Shown: positions 25,925 through 34,888, counted from the first letter of the stretch. The stretch is 64,000 nucleotides of DNA from Streptosporangiales bacterium (GCA_009379825.1 WHTA01000013.1:44855-108854), one strand, 5' to 3'. Notes: generated by a model from the letters alone, not told the origin. A program made the numbers and translations.

Positions 25925-26947
25925 CTCAGGCGCTCCGGTGCCGTCGGCCAGCTGCCCGAGCAGCTCGCGTTCCCTCGCCCGCGTCAGGCCCGCCTTGCGG
26001 TCCCTGGCCAAGCCGAGCTCCCGCTCCCACCCGAGCGCGTCGGCGACCAGGTCGGCAACCGGCCGGCGGCGCAGCCCGGCAGCGACCGCCGCGGCGTCCG
26101 ACCGAGCCGGGTGCCCTGCGTACTCCGGTCCTGGCAGCCACAGCGGCAGCGACTCAGGGCCCATCCAGAAGTCGATCCCCTGCGCGAGCAACCACTCCGG
26201 GTCGGCGGTGACCAACGGGCCGGTGTGACCGGCGGCGGCGCGGGCGGCCGCGAGCACATCCCCGAGCGGCACCTGCTCGCCGACCGCGTTGTACGTGCCG
26301 CCGACGCGGCACTCGGCGCAGTCGACCAGCCACTCGGCCAGGTCGTCCACGTGTACCGTCTGCGTCGGCTGGTCCAGGGCGGCCGGGGCGAGCACGGCAC
26401 CGTCGGCGTCCGCCGGGTGCTCGGCCGCCCAGGCGAAGCGCGCCGGCCAGTAGCCGAACCGGTCGCTGCCGTCCCCGCGGCCGCCGATCAGGCCGGCCCG
26501 CGCGACCAGTACGCGGTCGCCGAGAGCTTCCCCGACGGCCTGCTCGCACGCCGACTTGGCCGGGCCGTACTCCGACCAGCCGGCCTCGTCGGCGGCCAGC
26601 GGCGGGTGCACAGGCGCCGACTCGTCCGCACCCGGCACGTCGTCGGACGCGGACACCGAGCACGACGACATGTGCGTCCAGTGCGCGGCCCGGTCCGCGA
26701 GCGCGAGTACCGCCGACCGCACCATGCCCGGCTGCCAGGAGACGTCGAGCACCTCGTCCCAGTCGGTGTCGCGGACGTCGTCGTACGCGGAGTCGACCCG
26801 GCGGTCCGCGGCGACCCAGCGCACGCCGGGCGGCGGGTTGCCGCTCTCGCCGCGTGCCAGGCACGTCACCTCGTGTCCGCGGGTGGCGGCGATGCGGGCC
26901 AGCACGCCGCCCAACCAGGCCGTGCCACCGAGAATCAGTACCTTCAT
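25910..26947 (-). CDS. NAD-dependent epimerase/dehydratase family protein
   Basis: 345 residues of the extended short-chain dehydrogenase fold. The nucleotide-binding start is MKVLILGGTAWLGGVLARIA; MSSCSVSASDD and YGPAKSACEQAV supply the Ser and YxxxK catalytic pair, and TVHVDDLAEWLVDC is the usual late motif. It resembles the isoflavone-reductase/RNA-binding-epimerase-like group; the substrate is unknown. The start is the ATG at the Rossmann motif. It is divergent from the ammonia-lyase homologue, about 90 bp apart. Confidence 0.83.
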   Translation of the reverse strand: MKVLILGGTAWLGGVLARIAATRGHEVTCLARGESGNPPPGVRWVAADRRVDSAYDDVRDTDWDEVLDVSWQPGMVRSAVLALADRAAHWTHMSSCSVSASDDVPGADESAPVHPPLAADEAGWSEYGPAKSACEQAVGEALGDRVLVARAGLIGGRGDGSDRFGYWPARFAWAAEHPADADGAVLAPAALDQPTQTVHVDDLAEWLVDCAECRVGGTYNAVGEQVPLGDVLAAARAAAGHTGPLVTADPEWLLAQGIDFWMGPESLPLWLPGPEYAGHPARSDAAAVAAGLRRRPVADLVADALGWERELGLARDRKAGLTRARERELLGQLADGTGAPELSTG

Positions 26948-27036
26948 GCGTCGAGCGAACCAGCAACGCCCGCCGGTGTCAGCGGGTTTCGCGGACGGCG
27001 GACGTCCGCACCGCAGCCGTGTGCGACGGTAGGCGC

Positions 27037-28497
27037 GTGCAGCCGATACTCCTCGACGGCCGGTCGCTGCGATGCGCCGACGTGGAACACATCGCCTGGC
27101 AGCAGGCGACCGTCGACGTCGACCCACAGGCACGGCAACGCGTCGCCGATGCCAGGGCGGCGGTGCTCGACGTGGCCGACCGCCGGCCGGTCTACGGGCT
27201 CTCCACCGGCGTCGGCGCGAACCGCGCGGTCGCGGTCGACGACGACGAGATGGGCGGCCACGGCATGCGGCTGCTGCGCAGCCACGCGGCCTGCACCGGG
27301 CCGACCGAGGACGACACCGTCGTCCGCGCGACGCTGGCCATCCGGCTGAACCAGGTGCTCGCCGGCGGCTCCGGCATCCGCCCGCAGGTGGTCGACGCGC
27401 TGTCGGCTGCCCTGACCGCGGACGCCCTCCCCTCGCTGCACAGGTACGGGTCGCTGGGCACCGGCGACCTCTCCCCGCTCGCGGAGCTCGGCCTCACGCT
27501 GGCCGGCGAGCTGCCGTCGCGTACCGGCGGCGTACCGCCGATCCGGTTCGCGGCCGGTGAGGCGTTGGCGTTCATGAGCAGCAGCGCCGTCACGCTGGCC
27601 ACCGCGACGCTCGCGAGCGGGGCGGCGGCGCGGATGATCGAGGCCAGCCAGGTAGTCGCCGCACTGTCGTTCCTCGCCCTGGAAGGCAGCGACGAGGCGT
27701 ACGCGGCCGCGGTGCACGGCGCCAGGCCGCACCCCGGCGCGGTGCGGGTGGCCGGTCAGCTGCGCCGGTTGCTCGGCGCCACCCGACCGGCAAGCAGGAT
27801 CCAGGACCCGTTCGCGCTCCGCGCGATCCCACAGGTGAACGGCGCCGCGGTGGAAGCGCTCGACCGGGTGCGCGACGTCATCGACGTGGAGATCAACGCG
27901 GCGGTGGAGAACCCGCTTGTGGTTCCGGGCACCGGCGACGTACCGGCCGACGTTTACCACCACGGGCAGTTCCACGCGACCGAGACTGCCTCCGCGCTGG
28001 ACGCGGCACGGCCCGCCCTCGCGTCCGCATGCGCGCTGTCGACCGGACGCCTCAGCGCACTGCTCGAGCCCGACCTCACCGGGTTGAGCGTCTTCCTCGC
28101 CACCGGCCCTGCGGGCAGCTCGGGACTGCTCGTGCTGGAGTACGTCGCCCACGACGTGCTCGCTGAGATCCAGCACGCGGCGGCGCCGGTCACCACCCGC
28201 ACTGCGGTCATCTCCCGCGGGCTGGAGGACCACGCCAGCTTCGCCACCCAGGGCGCCAGGCTCACCGCGCAGCTGGCCGAGCAGATGCCCATCGTGCTCG
28301 GGTGCGAGCTGGTCGCTGCCGTCCGGGCGCTGCGCGCCGCGCCGGAGCGGCTGACCGACGCACCGGCACGGGAGGCGTTCGAGGCCGCGGACACCGCGCT
28401 GCCCGCCGACGGCAGCGACCGGCCGCACCAGGAGGACATCGCGGCCGCCGTCACGCTGCTGCCCCACCTGCCGGACCTGGTCGCCGGGCATTCCTGA
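27037..28497 (+). CDS. Histidine/aromatic ammonia-lyase family protein lacking the MIO tripeptide
   Basis: 486 residues of the HutH/PAL fold: RPVYGLSTGVGANRAV (catalytic Tyr loop), QDPFALRAIPQVNGAA (Arg), and HQEDIAAA near the end. The cofactor-forming site reads YGSLGTGDLSPLAELG, with Gly141-Thr142-Gly143 where true lyases have Ala-Ser-Gly. The LLNGT motif is replaced by FMSSSA, and GNFHG by GQFHA. With three active-site elements changed, ordinary histidine deamination is doubtful, and no other hut genes are near. The GTG start is chosen because homology begins there. Confidence 0.8.
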   Translation: MQPILLDGRSLRCADVEHIAWQQATVDVDPQARQRVADARAAVLDVADRRPVYGLSTGVGANRAVAVDDDEMGGHGMRLLRSHAACTGPTEDDTVVRATLAIRLNQVLAGGSGIRPQVVDALSAALTADALPSLHRYGSLGTGDLSPLAELGLTLAGELPSRTGGVPPIRFAAGEALAFMSSSAVTLATATLASGAAARMIEASQVVAALSFLALEGSDEAYAAAVHGARPHPGAVRVAGQLRRLLGATRPASRIQDPFALRAIPQVNGAAVEALDRVRDVIDVEINAAVENPLVVPGTGDVPADVYHHGQFHATETASALDAARPALASACALSTGRLSALLEPDLTGLSVFLATGPAGSSGLLVLEYVAHDVLAEIQHAAAPVTTRTAVISRGLEDHASFATQGARLTAQLAEQMPIVLGCELVAAVRALRAAPERLTDAPAREAFEAADTALPADGSDRPHQEDIAAAVTLLPHLPDLVAGHS

Positions 28498-28529
28498 CCC
28501 GGCACGCCCGCGTAGGAGACGATAGGGCC

Positions 28530-29525
28530 ATGCACCTGATCGCCGCGCCGGACAAGTTCCGGGGTACCGCGTCCGCACCCGAGGTCGCCGCGGCCATTGC
28601 CGACGCTGCCGCCGTCGCCGGGTGGAGCTGCCGGCAGCTGCCGCTGGCCGACGGGGGTGAGGGCACCGTCGACGCGTTCGACGGCCCGAACCGGTGGACC
28701 GAGGTGACCGGGCCGCTTGGCGGGCCGGTCGAGGCCGCCTGGCGGCTGGACGGTGCGGTCGCCGTGGTGGAGATGGCCAGCGCGTCCGGCCTGGCGCTGG
28801 CCGGCGGCAAGAGCCGCAACGACCCGGTCACGGCGAGCACCGTAGGCACCGGCCAGCTGATCGCCGCCGCCATCGACGCGGGCGCGCAGCGGGTCATCGT
28901 CGGCATCGGCGGGTCCGCGACCACCGACGGCGGGCTGGGTGCCGTGGACGTGCTCGAGCCGTACGCGCCGCTGGACGCCAGCCGCGGCGCGCAGGTGCTC
29001 GTCGCCTGTGACGTGACCACGCCGTTCGTGGACGCCGCCGCCATCTTCGGCCCGCAGAAGGGCGCGGACGAGCACCAGATCGGGCAGCTGCGGCAGCGGC
29101 TGGTCGACCTGGCCGGCACGTACGCGGACCGGTTCGGAGTGCACGTGGCCGACCTGCCAGGCTCCGGCGGTGCCGGCGGCCTAGGCGGCGGGCTCGCCGC
29201 ACTCGGCGCCACCCTGGCGCCGGGCTTCGACCTGATCGCGGACGAACGCGGGCTCCCCGCCGCGGTGGCCGGCGCCGACCTGGTCATCACCGGTGAGGGC
29301 CTGCTCGACCCGCAGTCGCTGGCCGGCAAGGTGGTCGGCGGTGTGGCGAAGATCGCCGGTGACGAGCGCACCGCCGCCGTGGTCGGCGCCGTGGCCGACG
29401 GAATGACCGTGCCGTTCCCCGTCATCAGCCTGCTCGCCACGTACGGGGAGCAGCGCGCGTTCCGCAACACCCTCAGCTGTGTCCGCGAGGCGACGGCGGG
29501 ACTGCTGGAGCGCCACCGTGGCTGA
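28530..29525 (+). CDS. Glycerate kinase
   Basis: 331 residues of the GarK/GlxK fold: APDKFRGTASAPEVA, LPLADGGEGTVDAF, SRNDPVTASTVGTGQLI, GIGGSATTDGGLGA and ITGEGLLDPQSLAGK. It phosphorylates D-glycerate to 2- or 3-phosphoglycerate, linking glyoxylate or sugar-acid breakdown to glycolysis. The ATG is preceded by GGAG. It ends inside the start of the ECF41 sigma gene, so they may share a transcript, though their roles look unrelated. Confidence 0.92.
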   Translation: MHLIAAPDKFRGTASAPEVAAAIADAAAVAGWSCRQLPLADGGEGTVDAFDGPNRWTEVTGPLGGPVEAAWRLDGAVAVVEMASASGLALAGGKSRNDPVTASTVGTGQLIAAAIDAGAQRVIVGIGGSATTDGGLGAVDVLEPYAPLDASRGAQVLVACDVTTPFVDAAAIFGPQKGADEHQIGQLRQRLVDLAGTYADRFGVHVADLPGSGGAGGLGGGLAALGATLAPGFDLIADERGLPAAVAGADLVITGEGLLDPQSLAGKVVGGVAKIAGDERTAAVVGAVADGMTVPFPVISLLATYGEQRAFRNTLSCVREATAGLLERHRG

Positions 29526-30393
29526 CCTGCACGCGGCGACCGAGGTCTTCACCGCGCACCGCGGCCTGCTCTTCGGTCTCGCGTACCGCATCCTCGGTCG
29601 CGTCGCGGACGCCGAGGACGTCGTGCAGGAGGCATGGCTGCGCTGGCAGCGCACCGAGCACGACACGATCGCCGACGCCCGCGGCTTCCTGGTGCGGGTG
29701 GTCAACCGGCTGGCCATCGACAGGTACCGGCAGGCGAAGGCACGCAGGGAGTGCTACGTCGGCGAGTGGTTGCCAGAGCCGCTGCTGACCGAGTCAGCAG
29801 CCGACACCGTGGAAACCACCGAGACGGTCTCGCTGGCCATCCTGGTGGTGCTGGAGAACCTCTCCCCGCAGGAGCGGGTGGTGTTCGTGCTGCACGAGGC
29901 GTTCGACTACCCGTACGCGGAGATCGCCGAGATCGTCGACCGCAGCGAGCCCGCCGTACGCCAGCTGGCGAGCAGGGCGCGGGCGCACGTCCAGGATCAG
30001 CGACCGCGCTTCGACGCCGACGCGACGGCGCAGCGGCACGTCACCGAGCAGTTCGTGGCGGCCGCGGGCAACGGCGACGTGGCCGGCCTGCTCGCCCTGC
30101 TCGCCCCGGACGTGGAGCTGCACTCCGACGGCGGCGGCAAGGCGAAGGCGCCGCTACGTACCATCGTCGGCGCCGACAAGGTCGCGCGCTTCCTGGTGGC
30201 GATCGCGCAGGAACCGCCGTACACCGACCCGGTCATGCGGATGGCCACCGTCAACGGCGGCCAGGCGCTCGTGGTGACCGACGACGGCAGGCCCGTCACG
30301 GTGTTCACCGTCGACCTGCGCGACGGGCAGATCCAGCAGGTGCGGATACTCGCCAACCCGGACAAGCTCAGCGGGGTGAGCCGGGTCACGTAG
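29518..30393 (+). CDS. ECF41-type RNA polymerase sigma factor (SigJ-like)
   Basis: 291 residues. Sigma regions 2 and 4 are clear: ILGRVADAEDVVQEAWLRWQ, LVRVVNRLAIDRYR, and YAEIAEIVDRSEPAVRQLASRARAHV. The C-terminal extension is a SnoaL-like domain carrying the three ECF41 marks: WLPEPL in the linker, DGGGKAKAP, and NPDKL near the end. In ECF41 this extension regulates the sigma factor itself, with no separate anti-sigma. ECF41 genes usually sit beside an oxidoreductase or carboxymuconolactone decarboxylase gene; an FAD oxidoreductase follows here. Confidence 0.9.
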   Translation: MADLHAATEVFTAHRGLLFGLAYRILGRVADAEDVVQEAWLRWQRTEHDTIADARGFLVRVVNRLAIDRYRQAKARRECYVGEWLPEPLLTESAADTVETTETVSLAILVVLENLSPQERVVFVLHEAFDYPYAEIAEIVDRSEPAVRQLASRARAHVQDQRPRFDADATAQRHVTEQFVAAAGNGDVAGLLALLAPDVELHSDGGGKAKAPLRTIVGADKVARFLVAIAQEPPYTDPVMRMATVNGGQALVVTDDGRPVTVFTVDLRDGQIQQVRILANPDKLSGVSRVT

Positions 30394-30460
30394 CGGCCGT
30401 GTCACAGACCCGCTGCCCCGCCCGTCGATACCGCGAAGTCGACGAGACACGGGAGCAGCG

Positions 30461-31636
30461 ATGGTGGATGTCACGGTCGTAGGCGGTGGGTTGGCTGGCC
30501 TGGTGGCCGCGATCACCGCCGCGGAGGCCGGCGCGCAGGTCCGGCTGTACGAGGCACACAGCCAGCTCGGTGGCCGGGCACGTACGACGGACGGCGCGTA
30601 CCTGGCCAACGACGGCACCAGGGTCTTCTACTCCGACGGACCGCACTGGGCCTGGCTGAACCAGCGCGGCCTCGCGGAACCCGCGGCGGCGCTGGGTGCC
30701 AGGGAGCTCACCCGCGGGGTGTTCAGGCACGACGGCCGGATGCGCCGGACGCCGCCGGCCGGGTTGCTCCGCGCGGCGCGCCACCGGCGGCTGCGGGCAC
30801 CGGTGGACAGGGACTTCCACAGCTGGAGCGTCGAGCACCTCGGCCTCGCCGCGACCCGCGCCGTCGAGGGCTTCGCGGGCATCCTGACCTACGACGCGAA
30901 CCCGGGCCGGCTGTCCGCCGAGTTCGTCTGGACGCGTTTCCTGCGGGTGGCGCGGCCGGCGCCGCGCTACGTCATCGGCGGCTGGCAGGCGGTGGTCGAC
31001 CGGCTCGCGGCGCATGCCGAGCAGCTGGGCGTACACCTGGAGACCGGCAGCAGGATCACCACGGTGCCGGTGACGCCTCTCGTGGTCGCCACCCAGCTGG
31101 CCTCGGCCCGCCAGCTGCTCGGCGACGAAACGCTGGTCGGCACGAGCGGGAACAGCGCGCTGCTGGACGTCGGGCTGGTCGCCGACCAGCGCGACCCGTT
31201 CCTCGCCTGGGACCTGGACGAAGGCGGCTTCGTCGAGCGGTACTCGTCGCCGGACCCGTCGCTCGCGCCGGCCGGTCACTCGCTCGTGCAGGCGCAGCTG
31301 CCGCTGCGTGCGGGCGAGACCCGTGCGCAGGCACGGGAGCGGTTGGAGCAGCTCTTCGACCAGACGTTCACCGGCTGGCGGGAGCGGGTCGCCTGGCGCC
31401 GCGGCGCCGTCGCAACCGGACGCACCGGTGCCCTGGACCTCCCCGGCCGCACCTGGCGCGACCGGCCGGCGATCGACCGCGGCCACGGGATCTACCTGGC
31501 CGGTGACGAGGTGGCAGCGCCCGGTCTGCTCAGCGAGGTCGCGTTCAACAGCGCGCTCGAGGCCGGCCGCCGCGCTGCGGCCGGCCGGCGGTCAGCACGG
31601 CCCGCCGACGATGCCGAGGCCGCGGAGCACGTGTAG
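30461..31636 (+). CDS. FAD/NAD(P)-dependent oxidoreductase (phytoene-desaturase-like)
   Basis: 391 residues. The dinucleotide-binding motif VVGGGLAGLVAAITAAEAG and YEAHSQLGGRARTTDG are typical of amine-oxidase/phytoene-desaturase flavoproteins, and GHGIYLAGDEVAAPGLLSEVAFNSALEAGR closes the FAD site. The substrate is unknown. GGGAG precedes the ATG. It directly follows an ECF41 sigma gene and is a strong candidate for its regulatory target. Its end overlaps the convergent Pro/His-rich protein gene by 45 bases. Confidence 0.82.
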   Translation: MVDVTVVGGGLAGLVAAITAAEAGAQVRLYEAHSQLGGRARTTDGAYLANDGTRVFYSDGPHWAWLNQRGLAEPAAALGARELTRGVFRHDGRMRRTPPAGLLRAARHRRLRAPVDRDFHSWSVEHLGLAATRAVEGFAGILTYDANPGRLSAEFVWTRFLRVARPAPRYVIGGWQAVVDRLAAHAEQLGVHLETGSRITTVPVTPLVVATQLASARQLLGDETLVGTSGNSALLDVGLVADQRDPFLAWDLDEGGFVERYSSPDPSLAPAGHSLVQAQLPLRAGETRAQARERLEQLFDQTFTGWRERVAWRRGAVATGRTGALDLPGRTWRDRPAIDRGHGIYLAGDEVAAPGLLSEVAFNSALEAGRRAAAGRRSARPADDAEAAEHV

Positions 31637-32335
31637 ACCGGCGATCGCCACGCAGAGCAGCCCGGCCCCGACCTCGAGGTGAAGCTCACGGCCTGGCCGG
31701 CGGCACCGTACGACCGCGACCAGACCGGCGACCGCGGCCACCGGCGCGAGCAACAGCGGACCGGCATCCACGTAGGTGCAGGACGTCAGCACCCCGTTGG
31801 TGGTGCTGGTCGCGGAGTAGCTCAGCGAGAGCACAAACCCCCCGACGGCGCCGATCACTGCCGTCAGGAGCGCCTTGCTGAACGGCACCCGCTCCCGGAA
31901 CCGCCGCCACCCACCGGCCGGCGGCGGCCCCGGCGGCAGCGGCGGGACACCATGCGGCGCCAACTGGCCCGGCGGCTGCCCATGCGGCTGCGGGCCGACC
32001 TGCGACGGCAACTGGCCCGCCGCCGAGCCGTGCGACGGCGAGAAGCCGTGCTCGTGCGGCGCCAGCTGGCCATGCGGCGGCAGACCCGGCGACGGTGCCT
32101 GCGGCTGCCCCTGCGGCGGTGGCGGGTTGCCGTCTCCGTGCGACGGCAGGTGGCCGTGCGGCGGCGGCAGGGTGGCGCGCTCGTGCGGCGGCAGCTGGCC
32201 GTGCGGCGGCGAGCCAGGCGCCGGCGCCTGGTCGTGCAGCGGCTGCCCGTGCGGCGGTGCCGGGGTGCCGTACCCCTGCGGCGGCAGGTGGCCGTGGGGC
32301 GGGGGCTGGTCGCCCGTGGGTGGCTGAGCGGACAT
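31592..32335 (-). CDS. Pro/Gly/His-rich repeat membrane protein
   Basis: 247 residues. The first 140 are a low-complexity tail of imperfect PPHGQLPPH-like units (about a dozen), then three or four hydrophobic helices (ALLTAVIGAVGGFVLSLS; LLLAPVAAVAGLVAVV; LLCVAIAGLHVLRGLGI). The tail is probably cytoplasmic and disordered; its many histidines could bind metal, but this is speculation. I do not recognise the family. Confidence 0.65.
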   Translation of the reverse strand: MSAQPPTGDQPPPHGHLPPQGYGTPAPPHGQPLHDQAPAPGSPPHGQLPPHERATLPPPHGHLPSHGDGNPPPPQGQPQAPSPGLPPHGQLAPHEHGFSPSHGSAAGQLPSQVGPQPHGQPPGQLAPHGVPPLPPGPPPAGGWRRFRERVPFSKALLTAVIGAVGGFVLSLSYSATSTTNGVLTSCTYVDAGPLLLAPVAAVAGLVAVVRCRRPGRELHLEVGAGLLCVAIAGLHVLRGLGIVGGPC

Positions 32336-32396
32336 CGCGTCCTCCAGGGTTCTTGACTCGCACGCTGCGATGCCCTGGGGGCGCGATCGGTTCGGG

Positions 32397-33008
32397 TCAG
32401 GTGAGTAGGCCGTACTCCACCAGCGTTGCCCGGCCGGCTGCGGCGTCCGTCCACACCTGTGTCTGCAGGCCAGCCTCGTGCGCGCCGACGACGTTCGTCG
32501 GCTTGTCGTCGAAGAACAGCAGCTCGGCGGGGTGGGCCTGCACTCGGTCGATCAGCTCGGCCCAGATCGCGGCGTCCGGCTTCGCGCTGCGCAGGTCCGC
32601 AGAGATCAGCAGCTGGTCGACCTGGCGCACCCAGTCTTGCTGCCGCAGCGCGCGGCCGAACGACGCCGGCGCGTTCGAGAGCACGGCGATCGGCACGCCC
32701 GTACGGTGCAGCTCACCGACCAGGGCGAGCGACTCCTCGACCGGCTGCAGCCAACCCCGCACGTCCACGTCGGTGAGCTTGTCCACCAGGTCCGGCCCGA
32801 TCTCGCGGCCGAGCTGGCCGGCGACGGCACCCCAGTACTCGGCGTCGGTGCAGCCGCGGTCGTACGCCTCGCGCTGCGACCAGTACGCGTCGGCGAAGTC
32901 GTCCGCAGCCACCCCGAGCAACGTGGCGAGGGTCGGCAGCTCGGCCGTACGCCGACTGATCACCTCGCCGTAGTCGAAAACCACCCACCGCACCGCGCTG
33001 TCAGCCAT
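32397..33008 (-). CDS. HAD-family hydrolase (HAD-IA)
   Basis: 203 residues: motif I WVVFDYGEVISRR (the catalytic DxG variant with Tyr-Gly rather than DxD), motif II PIAVLSNAPASFG, motif III Lys in RSAKPDAAIW, and motif IV FFDDKPTNVVGAHEAG. The second Asp of motif I is replaced, as in several actinobacterial HAD-IA proteins annotated as phosphatases, so phosphatase activity is uncertain. It is divergent from the RDD protein. Confidence 0.82.
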   Translation of the reverse strand: MADSAVRWVVFDYGEVISRRTAELPTLATLLGVAADDFADAYWSQREAYDRGCTDAEYWGAVAGQLGREIGPDLVDKLTDVDVRGWLQPVEESLALVGELHRTGVPIAVLSNAPASFGRALRQQDWVRQVDQLLISADLRSAKPDAAIWAELIDRVQAHPAELLFFDDKPTNVVGAHEAGLQTQVWTDAAAGRATLVEYGLLT

Positions 33009-33086
33009 GCAGCAAACGTAACCTTCAGCGAACCAACCCCGCGACCGTCGTATCCGACGAGGAAGGATTGGGCAGCGAGAGGAGCC

Positions 33087-33551
33087 ATGGTGAGTGCAGG
33101 CACACAGGCGTACGGACCGCGCTACGCGAACTGGGGCTGGCGGGTGTTGTCCTCGCTCATCGACACGCTCGTCTTCTACCTGCCACTCCTGCTGGTGTTC
33201 GTGGGCGTGAACGCGCTGGGCATGGTCGACGCCGAAGGCGACCCGGACGGCCCGGTGGCGAACCTCGTCGTCGGCGTCGCCGCCGCGCTCGCCCTCGGCT
33301 TCGCGGTGGTCAACAGGATCGTGCTCGACGGCCGCGGCCAGTCCGTCGGCCGGCGGTTGACCGGCACCCGGCTGGTCTCGCTGCGCAACGGAACCCCGAT
33401 CGGCGCGGGCCGCGCGGCCCTGCGGAACCTCTGTCACGTGCTCGACTCGATCCCGCTGGACATCGGGTACCTGATGCCGCTGTTCACCAAGGAACGCCAG
33501 ACGCTGGCCGACATGGTGATGCGCACCGTCGTAGTACGGGTCAGGTCCTAG
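33087..33551 (+). CDS. RDD-family membrane protein
   Basis: 154 residues with three helices. The start YANWGWRVLSSLIDTLVF holds the Arg and Asp of the RDD signature; GQSVGRRLTGTRLV and DIGYLMPLFTKERQTLADMVMRTVVV complete the family pattern. The function of RDD proteins is mostly unknown. GAGAGGAGC precedes the ATG. It converges on the SRPBCC gene with a four-base overlap. Confidence 0.85.
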   Translation: MVSAGTQAYGPRYANWGWRVLSSLIDTLVFYLPLLLVFVGVNALGMVDAEGDPDGPVANLVVGVAAALALGFAVVNRIVLDGRGQSVGRRLTGTRLVSLRNGTPIGAGRAALRNLCHVLDSIPLDIGYLMPLFTKERQTLADMVMRTVVVRVRS

Positions 33552-34099
33552 GCGGCCACCTCGGTCGTCCGCTCGGCCAGGTCGGCCAACGTCCACAGCT
33601 GCTTACGCATCATCAGCAGGTCGCCCCACGCCAACAGCGCCATCCGCGTCCTGCCGGGCAGGTCCAGCTCACCATGTAGGCGCAGCACGCCGACCAGGCG
33701 GCTGCCCACGGCGGTCGGCCGTACGACGTAGCTGACCGCAAGGTCCCCGAACACGGCGGTCGGCCGGCCGGGACGGATCCGCACGGTGAGCTCCTCGCCG
33801 GGGGTGAACGAGGCGAGCGTGAAGATGGTCATCACCTGCTGGCCCACGGCGAGGTCGCCGGCACCGGGGACGAGCGAACGGGGGCTGCGCCGGCCGAAGT
33901 TGTCGAGCCAGTCGTAGCTGTACGGCGCGAACCGCAGCTGACACAACCAGCGGTACACGACCTCGGGCGCCGCGGCGACGCTGGTCGCCCGCACCATCCG
34001 GTAGGCGGCGTCGGGGAGCAGGTCGTCGCACCCGTACCTGCGGGTCAGCTCGGCGGTCGTCGCGCCCCAGACGTACGGCAGCTCGGCGGGAAACTCCAT
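33548..34099 (-). CDS. SRPBCC-like domain protein
   Basis: 183 residues. The segment ATSVAAAPEVVYRWLCQLRFAPY resembles the first helices of START/SRPBCC lipid-binding folds, and FGDLAVSYVVRPTAVGSRLVGVLRLH the later strands. Ligand and role are unknown. The ATG at 34099 (MEFPAELPYVWG) is preferred over an upstream one. Confidence 0.65.
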   Translation of the reverse strand: MEFPAELPYVWGATTAELTRRYGCDDLLPDAAYRMVRATSVAAAPEVVYRWLCQLRFAPYSYDWLDNFGRRSPRSLVPGAGDLAVGQQVMTIFTLASFTPGEELTVRIRPGRPTAVFGDLAVSYVVRPTAVGSRLVGVLRLHGELDLPGRTRMALLAWGDLLMMRKQLWTLADLAERTTEVAA

Positions 34100-34171
34100 C
34101 CCCACACCGTAGGGCCAGGTGCGGCCCCGCACCCCCTCGCGGGAGGGCAGGGCCGCACACCCGACCCCTGG

Positions 34172-34678
34172 CTAGCCGTTGCCGGCCGGCTTACGCTGGT
34201 CGCCGCCGAAGTAGCCCTTCTTGCCGAGCACGAAGAACACCGTGGCGATGGCCAGCAGCGGGATCACGAAGAACGGGAAGAACCCCTTCGAGATGGCGCA
34301 GGCCGCGCCCAGCACCGCGAGCACGAGGAACGGCACCGGCAACCAGCGCCAGGCCTTGCCGATCCCGCCCCGCCGCGGTGGGCCGCCCTGCGGTCCCCAC
34401 GCTGCCCACGGCGGCGGACCGTGCTGGGCCCACGGCGGGCCGTGCCACTGTGCCTGCTGTTCGCCGGCCGCAGACTCGTCCGAGTCGCGCGGCAGGTCGG
34501 TGAAGACGGCGTCGAGCTCCTCCTGGGTGCGCGCCGCCGACGCCTGCTCGATGCGTTCGCTGTGCTCGTCCTCGCTCAACCGGCCGGCGGCGAAATGCTC
34601 ACCCAGATCCCGGATGGCCGCCTCGCGCTCGGCGTCGCCGATGCGTAGCCGCCGTCGTCGGTCCGCGTTGTCGGTCAT
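34172..34678 (-). CDS. DUF1707 (SHOCT-like) membrane protein
   Basis: 168 residues. The N-terminal DUF1707 unit is clear: LRIGDAEREAAIRDLGEHFA and GRLSEDEHSERIEQASAART. A Trp/Pro/Gly-rich linker (WHGPPWAQHGPPPWAAWG) leads to two membrane helices (FLVLAVLGAACAI and FFVIPLLAIATVFFVLG). Such proteins are common in actinobacteria; DUF1707 is thought to be a protein-interaction module. Confidence 0.85.
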   Translation of the reverse strand: MTDNADRRRRLRIGDAEREAAIRDLGEHFAAGRLSEDEHSERIEQASAARTQEELDAVFTDLPRDSDESAAGEQQAQWHGPPWAQHGPPPWAAWGPQGGPPRRGGIGKAWRWLPVPFLVLAVLGAACAISKGFFPFFVIPLLAIATVFFVLGKKGYFGGDQRKPAGNG

Positions 34679-34876
34679 GGCAACTCCCTCGATGTCTGTC
34701 CCTCACCACCTCGATCGTCCGCCGAGACCGGGCCACCGTCGTCGTCCCTGGGGCGGCACCTGGTGTACGTCAGCTGACGCAGTTCGCACCGGTGCCGCGC
34801 CTCCCCGAGATGTACGGCGGGCAGTGACGCAACGTAACCGGCGGCGGGACAACCAGCGAGCGGCGACGGTCCTCAC

Positions 34877-34882
34877 TAAGAT
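34877..34882 (+). promoter_or_regulatory. Putative -10 element of a leaderless transcript
   Basis: TAAGAT lies seven bases before the GTG of the RCK-channel gene with no ribosome-binding site in between, the layout of leaderless genes. Prediction from motif and spacing only. Confidence 0.4.
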
Positions 34883-34888
34883 CAACAA

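Noticed and set aside
27037..28497. Annotation as histidine ammonia-lyase hutH
   Set aside because: MIO tripeptide and two other active-site motifs are changed, and no hutU/I/G genes are nearby.
31900..32320. Tandem repeats considered as a CRISPR array
   Set aside because: Units are short, imperfect and in frame, coding a Pro/His-rich protein tail; there are no unique spacers of constant length and no cas genes.
32478..33086. Upstream extension of the RDD gene
   Set aside because: It is antisense to the HAD hydrolase; a good ribosome-binding site precedes the ATG at 33087.
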